Shown here piece by piece: positions 35,423-44,096 of a stretch of DNA of 64,000 nucleotides. The stretch comes from SAR86 cluster bacterium AG-313-D11. Lineage in GTDB: Bacteria; Pseudomonadota; Gammaproteobacteria; Magnimaribacterales; D2472. The notes beneath the pieces were generated by a model. It searched no databases. It was not told the origin of the DNA and saw only the letters and a list, made by a program, of their open reading frames with translations. Numbering within the stretch: position 1 is the first letter of the stretch; every line of letters begins with the position of its first letter. A program made the translations under genes and the position numbers. Location of the stretch: NCBI GenBank assembly GCA_003284215.1, contig QBVW01000001.1, positions 214,127 to 278,126 of the forward strand, given 5' to 3'.

Positions 35423-36463
35423 ATGAAAAGCTTGAACCCTATCCCAGTTATTGGAGTGCCCGCTTCACCGTATACAAGAAAGATGCTTGCCTTGCTTCGT
35501 TACAGAAGAATTCCATACACAGTAGAGTGGGGCAATGCCAGGGAATTGATTGAAAAACATAACCTTGAGGCGCCAAAACCCGTTTTACTTCCAGTGATGA
35601 TTTTTGAGGTTGATGGTGCGCATAAAGCAATCACTGATTCTACTCCAATCATTCACCATTTAGAGAATGAATTTCCTGATAGAGGGGTAATTCCTCATGA
35701 TCCAAAACTAGCTTTTTTGAACTATGTTATAGAAGATTTTGGAGATGAGTGGGTCACAAAATATATGTTTCATTACAGATGGTACTTCAAAGAAGATATA
35801 GATAAAGCAGGCACCATTTTGCCATTGTTGCATGATGTGAGTCTTGATGATGAATCACATAAAGCTTTCAAACAGGGTATTGCTGAATTACAGATAAGCC
35901 GACTTTGGGTTGTAGGTTCAAACGAAATAACCGCTCCAATCATTGAGTCAAGTTACAAGAGATTTATGCAACAGCTTGAAGACTGCTTGTCAAAGAATGC
36001 ATTTTTATTTGGCAGTCGCCCATCTTCAGCTGATTATGCGATATTTGGTCAATTGTCAGCATTAATAGGCTTTGATCCAACATCTCGAACAATTGCTCAT
36101 GAGATATCACCGCGAGTTATTGCATGGCAGGATCGTATGGAGGACATGAGCGGTATAGATCCAGAGGAAGACGATTGGTTGAGTTATGAGGTTGCCCAAG
36201 AGGATTTAGCGGACATCTTTCAAGAGGTCGGCAAAGTTTATTTACCCGCACTCTTAGCAAATGCAAAAGCTATCGCTGCTGATGAGAAGACCTGGACCAC
36301 TCAAATAGATGGTGCTCAATGGGAACAGCGCAGCTTCCCCTATCAAGTAAAATGCTTGCAATGGATTAATGATGAATTTAATGCTTTAAATGATGATGAT
36401 CAAAATCAAATTATGGCCTTTTTAAAGAAAACTGGTTGTGGGGATTTAATTCTTGGGAGATAG
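35423..36463 (+). CDS. glutathione S-transferase-like protein, long form
   Basis: Thioredoxin-like N-terminal domain (residues about 6-85: PVIGVPASPYTRKMLALLRYRRIPY; TDSTPIIHHLENEFP is the typical GST segment with the conserved acid-Ser region) followed by a long all-helical C-terminal part with NAFLFGSRPSSADYAIFGQL. At 346 residues it is well above a standard GST (about 200-230), with about 100 extra C-terminal residues I do not recognise. ATG 35423 chosen, 2 bases after the preceding stop. Second gene of the operon. Confidence 0.75.
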   Translation: MKSLNPIPVIGVPASPYTRKMLALLRYRRIPYTVEWGNARELIEKHNLEAPKPVLLPVMIFEVDGAHKAITDSTPIIHHLENEFPDRGVIPHDPKLAFLNYVIEDFGDEWVTKYMFHYRWYFKEDIDKAGTILPLLHDVSLDDESHKAFKQGIAELQISRLWVVGSNEITAPIIESSYKRFMQQLEDCLSKNAFLFGSRPSSADYAIFGQLSALIGFDPTSRTIAHEISPRVIAWQDRMEDMSGIDPEEDDWLSYEVAQEDLADIFQEVGKVYLPALLANAKAIAADEKTWTTQIDGAQWEQRSFPYQVKCLQWINDEFNALNDDDQNQIMAFLKKTGCGDLILGR

Positions 36464-36465
36464 AG

Positions 36466-37551
36466 ATGGAGGTATTAAGAACACCTGATGAAAGGTTTAA
36501 TGATTTAAAAGAATATCCTTTTGAGCCTCATTACACAAACATTAAAACTCATGATGGAACAACATTAAGAATTCATCATATAGATGAAGGGCCAAAGGAT
36601 GGCCCAATTCTTTTAGCTATGCATGGGCAACCAGTTTGGAGTTATTTGTATGCAAGAATGATTCCATTTTTAGTTAAAGCAGGCATCAGGGTAATAGCTC
36701 CAGACTTACCAGGCTATGGCAAATCAGACAAACCAGCTGCCAGAGAAGATTACAGCTATCAAAATCAAGTAGATTGGATGGGTGAATGGTTGAAAGAAAA
36801 TAATTTTTTAAATTTAACTTTTTTTGGTCAGGACTGGGGAGGTTTAATTGGGCTCAGAATGGTTGCACAAGATCCCGATAGGTTTATTAAGGTATCCATG
36901 GGAAATACTGGATTACCATATAACCCAGATGTTCCTCAAGAAGTAATTGAAAAGGTTAAACAGTTCAGAGCAAGTAATTTAAAGCTTACTCCAATGAGTA
37001 TGCAAAAAGAGGTTATGCAGATGGATGGAAAAAACCTTTCAAAAGATTCATCAACTGCATTTCATCCATCATTAAAATTTATGTATTGGCAAAAATTTTG
37101 CTGGGATACAGAAAAGTTACCTGTAGGATTTATTAACTCAACCATGATGGAAAAAAGATCAAAAATTTCTATGATGGGACAGTATCTATTTGAAAATTTA
37201 GGCTTAGCAAAGATCTCACCATTTACTTCTGACCTGGTGAAGGCTTATGAAGCACCTTTTCCAGATCCATCTTACAAAATGGGTCCTCGTGCAATGCCCA
37301 GTCATGTTCCAACTCTTCCAGATAAATCTTTAGAAGCTCAGAAAAAGGCAAGAGAATTCTTTAAAACCTCAACCAAACCATTCTTAGCAGTTTTTGCTGG
37401 CGATGATCCGGTAACCAATGGCATTGAAAAAGACGTTCTAAAAATGGCACCAAATGCGAAAAGCGCACCTCATATTGGAGGAGGGCATTTTTATCAATGG
37501 ACAAGACCAAAAAAATTATCTGATATTCTTATATCTTTTATAAAGGAATAA
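36466..37551 (+). CDS. haloalkane dehalogenase, DhlA-type (HLD-I)
   Basis: Alpha/beta hydrolase resembling Xanthobacter DhlA along its length, starting [19 protein letters not shown]. Nucleophile Asp123 in GQDWGG with halide-binding Trp124, HGQPVW at 53-58, probable acid Asp313 in FAGDDP, base His341 in GGGHF, and Trp208 where DhlA has its second halide-binding Trp (recalled as 175). This gives the complete set for hydrolysing a carbon-halogen bond. 361 residues versus 310 in DhlA, mainly an insert in the cap domain. GGAG lies just upstream of ATG 36466. Substrate unknown. Confidence 0.82.
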   Translation: MEVLRTPDERFNDLKEYPFEPHYTNIKTHDGTTLRIHHIDEGPKDGPILLAMHGQPVWSYLYARMIPFLVKAGIRVIAPDLPGYGKSDKPAAREDYSYQNQVDWMGEWLKENNFLNLTFFGQDWGGLIGLRMVAQDPDRFIKVSMGNTGLPYNPDVPQEVIEKVKQFRASNLKLTPMSMQKEVMQMDGKNLSKDSSTAFHPSLKFMYWQKFCWDTEKLPVGFINSTMMEKRSKISMMGQYLFENLGLAKISPFTSDLVKAYEAPFPDPSYKMGPRAMPSHVPTLPDKSLEAQKKAREFFKTSTKPFLAVFAGDDPVTNGIEKDVLKMAPNAKSAPHIGGGHFYQWTRPKKLSDILISFIKE

Positions 37552-37553
37552 AT

Positions 37554-38237
37554 ATGATTGATTTTTATACAGCCCCAACTCCTAACGGCCATAAAGTTTC
37601 TTGTACTCTAGAAGCCATGGAATTAGATTATGAAACCCATGTTATTAATTTGTCTGAGAATGAGCAAAAGGAGCCTGATTTTCTTGCAATTAGCCCTAAT
37701 GGAAGAATTCCCGCAATTGTAGACAGAGATGCAAATAATTTGGCTATTTTTGAATCAGGAGCCATCATGATTTATCTTGCAGAAAAGACTGGGAAGCTGA
37801 TGCCTAGAGATCTTAATGAGAAAGCAAAAGTTTTAGAATGGCTAATGTTTCAGATGGGCGGAGTTGGGCCCATGATGGGGCAAGCAAATGTCTTTTTTAG
37901 ATATTTTCCAGAAAAAATTCAACCGGCTATTGATCGTTATCAAAATGAAGGCAGAAGACTATTTGAGGTTTTGGATACTCATTTAGCTAAACAAGAATGG
38001 CTGGCAAAAGAATACTCAATAGCAGATATTGCTAACTGGTGCTGGGTGAGAACACATAAATGGTCAGGAATTTCAGTTGAGGGATTGGATCACCTTGAGC
38101 GATGGTTAAAAGCAATGTATGAACAGCCAGGAATGGTTGCAGGTATTGCAGTCCCTATGAAAATTGAGAGTCTGTTAAATGATGATAAAAAAATGAAAGA
38201 GTTTACAAAGAATGCTGAGAAAATGGTTAAAAAATAA
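37554..38237 (+). CDS. glutathione S-transferase (Nu/YfcG-like)
   Basis: N-terminal thioredoxin-like domain ([32 protein letters not shown] with the cis-Pro, [15 protein letters not shown]), then a helical C-terminal domain (about 90-227) containing [12 protein letters not shown]. The TPNGHKVS start is typical of YfcG/YghU-type enzymes, which bind two glutathione molecules and have disulfide-reductase activity. 227 residues. 2 bases after the dehalogenase gene. Confidence 0.85.
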   Translation: MIDFYTAPTPNGHKVSCTLEAMELDYETHVINLSENEQKEPDFLAISPNGRIPAIVDRDANNLAIFESGAIMIYLAEKTGKLMPRDLNEKAKVLEWLMFQMGGVGPMMGQANVFFRYFPEKIQPAIDRYQNEGRRLFEVLDTHLAKQEWLAKEYSIADIANWCWVRTHKWSGISVEGLDHLERWLKAMYEQPGMVAGIAVPMKIESLLNDDKKMKEFTKNAEKMVKK

Positions 38238-38250
38238 ATAGGAGATAATT

Positions 38251-38865
38251 ATGTTGAAAGTTCACTTTGTTGCTGGCACTAGAGCAGGACGAATAGTCTG
38301 GCTTCTAGAGGAATTAGGATTGGAATATGAAGTTAATATTATGCCATTTACAAAAGAAGGGTTGAAATCTGCAGAGCATAGATCAAGGCATGCTCTTGGC
38401 AGGGTGCCTGTATTAGAAGATGGAGATATTTCAATTTTTGAGTCTGGCGCCATCATCGATTATGTTTTAGAAAGACACAAGAATGGAGGATTGAAACCAG
38501 GCTCAGATGCTCCTGAATTTCCTTTTTATCTCCAGTGGTACCATTATTGCGAGGGAATGGTCATGCCTCCAATGAATCAAATAGTTGTGCAGACTATTTT
38601 ATTGCCACCAGATAGAAGAGATGAGACTGTTTTAAATCAGGCAAAAAATTTACTCACAAAATCTTTAGCTCCAGTGAATGAGAATCTTGCTGATAAAGAT
38701 TTCCTCATTGGAAATTTCTCAGGTGCAGATTTTATGCTTGGACACTCATGTTTCATGGCTAATAGATTGGGGTGTGTGAATGACGAGATGCAAAACATTA
38801 AAGATTATGTTGCAAGAATAAATGCGAGACCTGCTTTTCAGAAAGCAATTACTTTGGGAGAGTAA
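38251..38865 (+). CDS. glutathione S-transferase family protein
   Basis: N-terminal GST domain (AGTRAGRIVWLLEELGLEYEV, LGRVPVLEDGD, IFESGAIIDYVLE) and helical C-terminal domain (FLIGNFSGADFMLGHSCF). 204 residues. It differs clearly from the preceding GST, so the two are unlikely to be a recent duplication. GGAG upstream of ATG; 13 bases after the previous gene. Confidence 0.85.
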   Translation: MLKVHFVAGTRAGRIVWLLEELGLEYEVNIMPFTKEGLKSAEHRSRHALGRVPVLEDGDISIFESGAIIDYVLERHKNGGLKPGSDAPEFPFYLQWYHYCEGMVMPPMNQIVVQTILLPPDRRDETVLNQAKNLLTKSLAPVNENLADKDFLIGNFSGADFMLGHSCFMANRLGCVNDEMQNIKDYVARINARPAFQKAITLGE

Positions 38866-38867
38866 AG

Positions 38868-39281
38868 ATGGAAGTTAAAAACATGGTCACACCAAATCAA
38901 ACTCAAATGAATGAGTTTCTTGAGGGCGATATTGATTCACCAATATCAATGGTTAATCTTCTTAAATTTAAAGAAAAAGCTGAATACGAGGATGGCAGAG
39001 ATACTGAAATGTCAGGGAAAGAGGCCTATCAAATTTATGCTACTGAAGTTCAAGAGCATTTAAGAAAAGTTGGAGCAGAAATGGTTTTTGGAGGAGCTAT
39101 CAGCCGCTTGATGCTTGGAGAGGTTGAGGATCTCTGGGATAGCGTTGCAATCGCTAGATATCCAAGTAGAAAAGCCATGCTTGAAATGATGATGAGCTCA
39201 GATTATCAAGAGAGTGAGAAACATAGATCTGCAGGACTTCTTGGGCAATTAAATATAGAAACAAAAGAAGGAGCTCTTTAG
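38868..39281 (+). CDS. DUF1330-like small protein
   Basis: 137 residues, no signal peptide. SPISMVNLLKFKEKAEYEDG, a middle helix (GKEAYQIYATEVQEHL) and RYPSRKAMLEMMMSSDYQESEKHRSAGL match the pattern of the DUF1330 family, which has a dimeric ferredoxin-like fold related to small monooxygenases and isomerases. No function is known for this member. 2 bases after the GST gene; its stop overlaps the next start (TAGTG). Confidence 0.7.
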   Translation: MEVKNMVTPNQTQMNEFLEGDIDSPISMVNLLKFKEKAEYEDGRDTEMSGKEAYQIYATEVQEHLRKVGAEMVFGGAISRLMLGEVEDLWDSVAIARYPSRKAMLEMMMSSDYQESEKHRSAGLLGQLNIETKEGAL

Positions 39282-39751
39282 TGCTCAATAAAATTTTCCC
39301 TTCTGTGGCTGATAATAATTTTAATGGCCAAAAGATTGCTCTCTGGGGATTCATTTTATTCACAATTCTAATGACATGGCGGTCAATCGTTCATATGTTT
39401 TTTGAGAAATACGGATTTCATGACATTGGAAATTTTTTAACTATCGAAGGTGATCCTGATCCTATGCTGCTGATCTACAGATTTTTTTCTCTTTGGGGTT
39501 TTGTGCAGTTAATATTTTGTTTGGTTTGCTGGGTTGTAATTTTTCGCTACAGAGCACTCATTCCATTAATGTATTTATTTTGGTTATTTGAGTGGAGCTT
39601 TAGAACATTTGGATACCCTTTAATTAGAGAAGACATAGTTATTCAAGGAATTTATACAGTTGGTGCTACTCCTGGAGCAGTTGGCGCTCCGTATGTAACT
39701 TTTGTTTTAATCATTCTTTTTAGCCTTTCACTGATACAAAAAAATAATTAA
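39281..39751 (+). CDS. membrane protein of unknown function
   Basis: 156 residues with four predicted transmembrane helices (about 20-40, 70-92, 95-112, 133-152). Loops hold RSIVHMFFEKYGFHDIGNF and TFGYPLIREDIVIQG. I do not recognise a family. GTG start overlapping the preceding stop. Its place inside the operon, like the DUF4345-like gene below, suggests a membrane step or uptake role, but nothing in the sequence proves it. Confidence 0.6.
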   Translation: MLNKIFPSVADNNFNGQKIALWGFILFTILMTWRSIVHMFFEKYGFHDIGNFLTIEGDPDPMLLIYRFFSLWGFVQLIFCLVCWVVIFRYRALIPLMYLFWLFEWSFRTFGYPLIREDIVIQGIYTVGATPGAVGAPYVTFVLIILFSLSLIQKNN

Positions 39752-39761
39752 GGAAAATATT

Positions 39762-40877
39762 ATGAGTCAATTTCAAACTTTAAAGTCAGATTTAACCCAA
39801 TCAAGGATTGTAGATTCTAATTCTGTCTCAATTCATGAAGATGAAATTGCTGTGAGAATTGAAAGTTATGCATTTACAGCTAATAACGTCACTTATGGTT
39901 TAGCGGGAGATACAATCGGGTACTGGAAATTTTTTCCAGCTAAAAATAATGCAGATAATGAATGGGGCTGCATACCTATGTGGGGATTTGCAGAAATCAC
40001 CCACTCAAATATTGAGAGTTTGAATGTTGGAGAAAGACTCTTTGGCTATTTTCCAGCTGCTGACTCATTAACTTTAAGTCCAATCAAAGTCTCAGATCAA
40101 AGTTTCAGTGATGGGAAAGAACACCGAAAAGAACTCCCGCCTGTTTACAATAATTATGTGAGGCTTAATGGAGATCAAAATTACGATCCATCCATGGATG
40201 CAGTCAGAGCTCTTTTATTCCCACTTCATATTACAGCATTTTGTTTATGCGACTCTTTGGCTGAAGATTCATACCTTGGAGCATCTCAAGTAATTGTAGT
40301 TAGCGCTTCGAGCAAAACTGCCATTGGTCTGGCTCAAGGTTTAGCTGATACTGAAAATGCACCAAAAATAGTTGGGCTTACATCTCCATCAAACTTAAAG
40401 TTCGTGGAAAACCTTGGCTGCTACGATGAAGTAATCTCTTACGATGAGCTTAATAATGTAGATTATTCAAAGGGTTCTGTGATGGTTGATATGGCTGGTA
40501 ATCGAGAAATTCTTGGAACCCTCCATAGGGAGCTTGGAGATAACATGCTCCAGTGTCTCACTGTGGGCATGACTCATTGGGATAATAAGACCACTGCAGA
40601 AGATGCTTTGGGCCAAGCAATGCTAAGAGATAGAACTGAATTCTTTTTTGCCCCAGCTCACATCCAAAAACGCATTGGAGATTGGGGGCACGATGGCTAT
40701 GCTGAAAAAACAAATTCGTTCATGACTGCTAGAGCAATACAAAGTAAAAATTGGATGCAGGTCAAAGAGATTCATGGTTTAGAAAATTTTACTGGCACCT
40801 ATGAAGAAATGGTTTCTGGAAATATTAATCCAAACGAGGGAATCATCGTTAATCTAATCAATCACAAGGAGAAATAA
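39762..40877 (+). CDS. DUF2855 family protein
   Basis: 371 residues, soluble. AVRIESYAFTANNVTYGLAGDTIGYWKFFPA (in part), WGCIPMWGFAEI and GERLFGYFPAADSL match the DUF2855 family, which looks like a divergent medium-chain dehydrogenase/reductase fold (GroES-like start, then a Rossmann-like region with VIVVSASSKTAIGLA). No catalytic zinc ligands are obvious. AAGGAAA precedes the ATG. Function unknown. Confidence 0.75.
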   Translation: MSQFQTLKSDLTQSRIVDSNSVSIHEDEIAVRIESYAFTANNVTYGLAGDTIGYWKFFPAKNNADNEWGCIPMWGFAEITHSNIESLNVGERLFGYFPAADSLTLSPIKVSDQSFSDGKEHRKELPPVYNNYVRLNGDQNYDPSMDAVRALLFPLHITAFCLCDSLAEDSYLGASQVIVVSASSKTAIGLAQGLADTENAPKIVGLTSPSNLKFVENLGCYDEVISYDELNNVDYSKGSVMVDMAGNREILGTLHRELGDNMLQCLTVGMTHWDNKTTAEDALGQAMLRDRTEFFFAPAHIQKRIGDWGHDGYAEKTNSFMTARAIQSKNWMQVKEIHGLENFTGTYEEMVSGNINPNEGIIVNLINHKEK

Positions 40878-41255
40878 ATGAAAAATGTATTAAGAATAGT
40901 GGCTGGTCTTATTGGTATGTTGTTTTTTTTAAACGGACTCCAGTGGATCATTAGCCCAGCAAACGTTGCAAATTCATTGGGCATGCCTTTATTGGAAGGA
41001 GCCGGTCTTAGTACACAGATAGGAGATCTTGGAAGTTTCTTTATAACTGTAGGCGCCATGACATTAATTGGAGCCATTTCAACAACACGTCATTGGTTTT
41101 ATGCACCATCCATGCTTTTATTAGTAGCAGCTTTGTATAGAACTCTTTCAACTATTTTATATGGCGCTCCATTTGTAATGTCTGCGATTGTTGTTGAAAT
41201 TAGCGTAGGCCTCTTTTTAATATTTGCTGGATCAAGGATTGCGACCACTGATTAA
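40878..41255 (+). CDS. DUF4345-like small membrane protein
   Basis: 125 residues with four transmembrane helices. LRIVAGLIGMLFFLNGLQWI, GDLGSFFITVGAMTLIGA and FYAPSMLLLVAALYRTLST fit the DUF4345 pattern of short four-helix proteins. Role unknown. It directly abuts the DUF2855 gene, with AAGGAG just before that gene's stop serving as ribosome binding site. Confidence 0.65.
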   Translation: MKNVLRIVAGLIGMLFFLNGLQWIISPANVANSLGMPLLEGAGLSTQIGDLGSFFITVGAMTLIGAISTTRHWFYAPSMLLLVAALYRTLSTILYGAPFVMSAIVVEISVGLFLIFAGSRIATTD

Positions 41256-41256
41256 T

Positions 41257-42312
41257 ATGGTGAAACTACTTAAATATATCTTAATTGTTGCTGTAATTGG
41301 CATTGTCTTTATATTGGTTTTGACTAGAGTTCCAGCTGTTCAAGATCGTCTTATGCTGAGATTTGTCCAAACTTTGGGTAGCTCAACTGCTGATCTAAAT
41401 AATAATTCATTATCCGCAGTTGTGTGTGGCTCTAGATCTCCGCTTCCATCTCCAGGAAGGGCGCAAACGTGTGTCTTAGTAAATGCAGGTGGTAATTATT
41501 ACGTTGTGGATATCGGAGACGGTAGCGCAGTAAATCTTAATAATTGGAGAATAGATACAAATAGAATTAAGGCAACTTTGTTGACTCATCTTCATTCAGA
41601 TCACATTTCAGATCTTGCAGATCTTCACTTAATGACATGGGTTAATTCTTCTCATACAAAGCCCATGGATGTTTATGGTCCTGAAGGAGTTGAGCTTGTA
41701 ACACAGGGTTTTGAGGACGCATATCAGTTGGACTATCAATTTAGACATGAGCATCATGGAGATGATGTTGCACCAAGAGATATTGCTGGGTTTAATGCCT
41801 TTCCAGTAGATTTATCAAATCCAGTTATCATTGATCAGGATGGTTTGAAGGTCACAGCTTTTAGGGTGCCTCATGATCCTGTAAAACCAGCTCTAGGCTA
41901 TAGGTTTGACTATAAGGGTAGGTCAATTGTTATCAGTGGCGATACCTCTTACAGCGAAAATCTTATCATGCATTCTCAAGATGCTGATGTGTTATTTCAT
42001 GAAGCTCAAGCAAATCATCAGTTAGCTATCATGAAAAAAGCTCTAGCTGATAACAAAGGATTAGTAAAAATCTTAAATGATATTGAGACTTATCATGCAA
42101 CACCTATTGAGGCAGCGCAGGCAGCAAACTTAGCCAATGTTGATCATTTAATTTTTTATCATCTGACTCCGGCTCCAAGAAATAATTTGACTGAGAGAAT
42201 GTTTTTTCGAGGTGTAGATGACATAAGAAAAGATTGGAGCTCTTCAAAGGATGGCACTATGGTTGTTTTACCATTAGACTCAGATGAAATAATAATTACC
42301 GAGATAAATTAA
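41257..42312 (+). CDS. membrane-anchored metallo-beta-lactamase-fold hydrolase
   Basis: One N-terminal hydrophobic helix (about 6-25) anchors a metallo-beta-lactamase domain resembling RNase Z and arylsulfatase AtsA. Metal motif LLTHLHSDHISDL (HxHxDH), IVISGDTSYSENL supplies the bridging Asp, and IFYHLTP the last His. 351 residues from ATG 41257, one base after the previous stop. The anchor suggests a periplasmic hydrolase rather than a tRNA nuclease. Substrate unknown; a lactone, sulfate ester or phosphodiester is possible. Confidence 0.82.
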   Translation: MVKLLKYILIVAVIGIVFILVLTRVPAVQDRLMLRFVQTLGSSTADLNNNSLSAVVCGSRSPLPSPGRAQTCVLVNAGGNYYVVDIGDGSAVNLNNWRIDTNRIKATLLTHLHSDHISDLADLHLMTWVNSSHTKPMDVYGPEGVELVTQGFEDAYQLDYQFRHEHHGDDVAPRDIAGFNAFPVDLSNPVIIDQDGLKVTAFRVPHDPVKPALGYRFDYKGRSIVISGDTSYSENLIMHSQDADVLFHEAQANHQLAIMKKALADNKGLVKILNDIETYHATPIEAAQAANLANVDHLIFYHLTPAPRNNLTERMFFRGVDDIRKDWSSSKDGTMVVLPLDSDEIIITEIN

Positions 42313-43100
42313 TGGATGTAAAAAATAAAAGGGTTGTTGTAACTGGTGCTGCCAGTGGAATTGGAAAAGCTCTTTGTGAAGCTTTTTATGAGGCTGATGC
42401 TCAATCCATAGTAGCTGTAGATATGAATCTAGACGGAGCACAAGAAACAGCCGATTCTGTGAATGGCATTGCTGTTCAAGCAAATGTTGGCAGTGAAAAA
42501 GACATAATTAATGTCATTCAAAAGGCAGATGAACATGCTGGCGGCACAGATATTTTCTGTTCCAATGCAGGAATTGGGGGTGTGCCAGGATTTTTTGAAG
42601 TTGAAGCCTCGGATTGGCAGAATATTTGGGATGTGAACGTTCAATCTCATATCTTTGCAGCCAAACATGTTTTGCCTCAAATGATTGAAAGAGGAGAAGG
42701 TTATTTAGTCAACACTTCATCAGCAGCCGGGCTTTTAACTCAATTGGGAGCAGCAGGTTACTCAGTGACTAAGGCTGCTGCGGTAAGTTTTGCTGAATGG
42801 GTAAAGATTACTTATGGAGAAAAGGGTATTGGTGTTTCTTGTCTTTGTCCTCAAGCAGTTAGAACAGCTATGACCGCTCAAGGCCCTGGTGTTGCAGGTG
42901 TAGATGGAATGATGGAACCCGATGTGGTTGCACAGGAAGTTCTTACATGCGTTGCTGAAGAAAAATTTTTAGTATTACCTCATACAGAAGTAGCTGAGTA
43001 TGTTTCAAGAAAGGGTAATGACAGAGATAGATGGATATCAGGAATGCAGAGACTGCAAAAGCAATATGAAGATTTTTTAACCCCAGTGGATATGAAATAA
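42312..43100 (+). CDS. short-chain dehydrogenase/reductase
   Basis: Classical SDR: cofactor loop VTGAASGIGKAL, DIFCSNAGIGG (the NAG motif), catalytic Ser in NTSSAAGLL and YSVTK (YxxxK). 262 residues. An acidic residue after the second strand (AVDMNL) suggests NAD rather than NADP. Its start overlaps the preceding stop by one base. Probably oxidises an alcohol made in the operon's pathway. Confidence 0.9.
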   Translation: MDVKNKRVVVTGAASGIGKALCEAFYEADAQSIVAVDMNLDGAQETADSVNGIAVQANVGSEKDIINVIQKADEHAGGTDIFCSNAGIGGVPGFFEVEASDWQNIWDVNVQSHIFAAKHVLPQMIERGEGYLVNTSSAAGLLTQLGAAGYSVTKAAAVSFAEWVKITYGEKGIGVSCLCPQAVRTAMTAQGPGVAGVDGMMEPDVVAQEVLTCVAEEKFLVLPHTEVAEYVSRKGNDRDRWISGMQRLQKQYEDFLTPVDMK

Positions 43101-43111
43101 AAGGAGAGAGT

Positions 43112-44080
43112 ATGAAAACTAAGATTACAGAATTATTTGGCATTGAGCACCCCATCATTCAAGGTGGGATGCATCATGTTGGCTTTGCTGAGTTAGCTGC
43201 AGCAGTGTCAAATGCTGGCGGGCTTGGAACAATTACTGGTTTAACGCAAGGAACCCCTGAAAAACTTGCCAATGAAATAGCTCGATGCAAGGAAATGACT
43301 GATAAGCCTTTTGCTGTGAATCTCACATTTTTGCCTTCCTTAACTCCTCCAGATTACCCAGGATTGGTGGATGTAATTATTGGCGGCGGCGTTCCAATTG
43401 TTGAAACAGCGGGCAGAAATCCTGCTGAGTATTTGCCAGCGCTCAAAGAAGCCGGTATTAAGGTGATTCATAAATGCACCTCAGTAAGACATTCTTTAAA
43501 AGCCCAATCCATCGGGTGTGATGCAGTTTCAGTGGATGGTTTTGAGTGCGGTGGACACCCGGGTGAAGATGACATACCTAATTTTATTCTTTTACCAAGA
43601 GCTGCTGATGAACTTGAAATTCCATTTGTTGCCTCAGGCGGTATGGCTGATGCGAGAAGTTTAGTTGCGGCCATGGCTCTTGGAGCAGAAGGCATGAATA
43701 TGGGTACTAGATTTATAGCTACCCAAGAAGCTCCTGTTCATCAAAATGTTAAAGATTCAATAGTTAATGCGTCGGAATTAGATACAAGATTAATTATGCG
43801 TTCTCTCAGAAATACTGAAAGAGTATTAAACAATGAAGCTGTAGAGCGACTTATGGAAAAAGAAGCTGCCTTAGGAGACCAGCTCACCTTTCAAGATATA
43901 GCCGATGAAGTTGCCGGTGTTTATCCAAAAATTATGCATGAGGGCACAATGGAAGTTGGAGCTTGGTCTTGTGGCATGGTTGCTGGATTAGTCAATGATA
44001 TTCCAACAGTAAAAGAGTTAATCGATGGGATTATGGGCGAAGCAGATGCGATTATTGGCAAGAGGTTAGCAAATTTCTAA
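43112..44080 (+). CDS. nitronate monooxygenase family protein (second copy)
   Basis: IEHPIIQGGMHHVGFAELA, PFAVNLTFLPSL, VSVDGFECGGHPGEDD and PFVASGGMADARSLVAAMALGAEG (in part) place it in the 2-nitropropane dioxygenase group. 322 residues, distinct from the copy at 34497: this one has the GGHPGEDD loop typical of class I/II enzymes while the first has EGTEGGGFKSPEE. AAGGAGAG precedes the ATG. Last gene of the operon; the next gene converges on it. Confidence 0.88.
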   Translation: MKTKITELFGIEHPIIQGGMHHVGFAELAAAVSNAGGLGTITGLTQGTPEKLANEIARCKEMTDKPFAVNLTFLPSLTPPDYPGLVDVIIGGGVPIVETAGRNPAEYLPALKEAGIKVIHKCTSVRHSLKAQSIGCDAVSVDGFECGGHPGEDDIPNFILLPRAADELEIPFVASGGMADARSLVAAMALGAEGMNMGTRFIATQEAPVHQNVKDSIVNASELDTRLIMRSLRNTERVLNNEAVERLMEKEAALGDQLTFQDIADEVAGVYPKIMHEGTMEVGAWSCGMVAGLVNDIPTVKELIDGIMGEADAIIGKRLANF

Positions 44081-44096
44081 TTCTGAAATTTGAATC

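Noticed and set aside
41257-42312. Annotating the metallo-beta-lactamase protein as ribonuclease Z
   Set aside because: It has an N-terminal membrane anchor and sits in a catabolic operon. The fold and HxHxDH motif are shared with AtsA-type sulfatases and lactonases, so a tRNA role is not supported.
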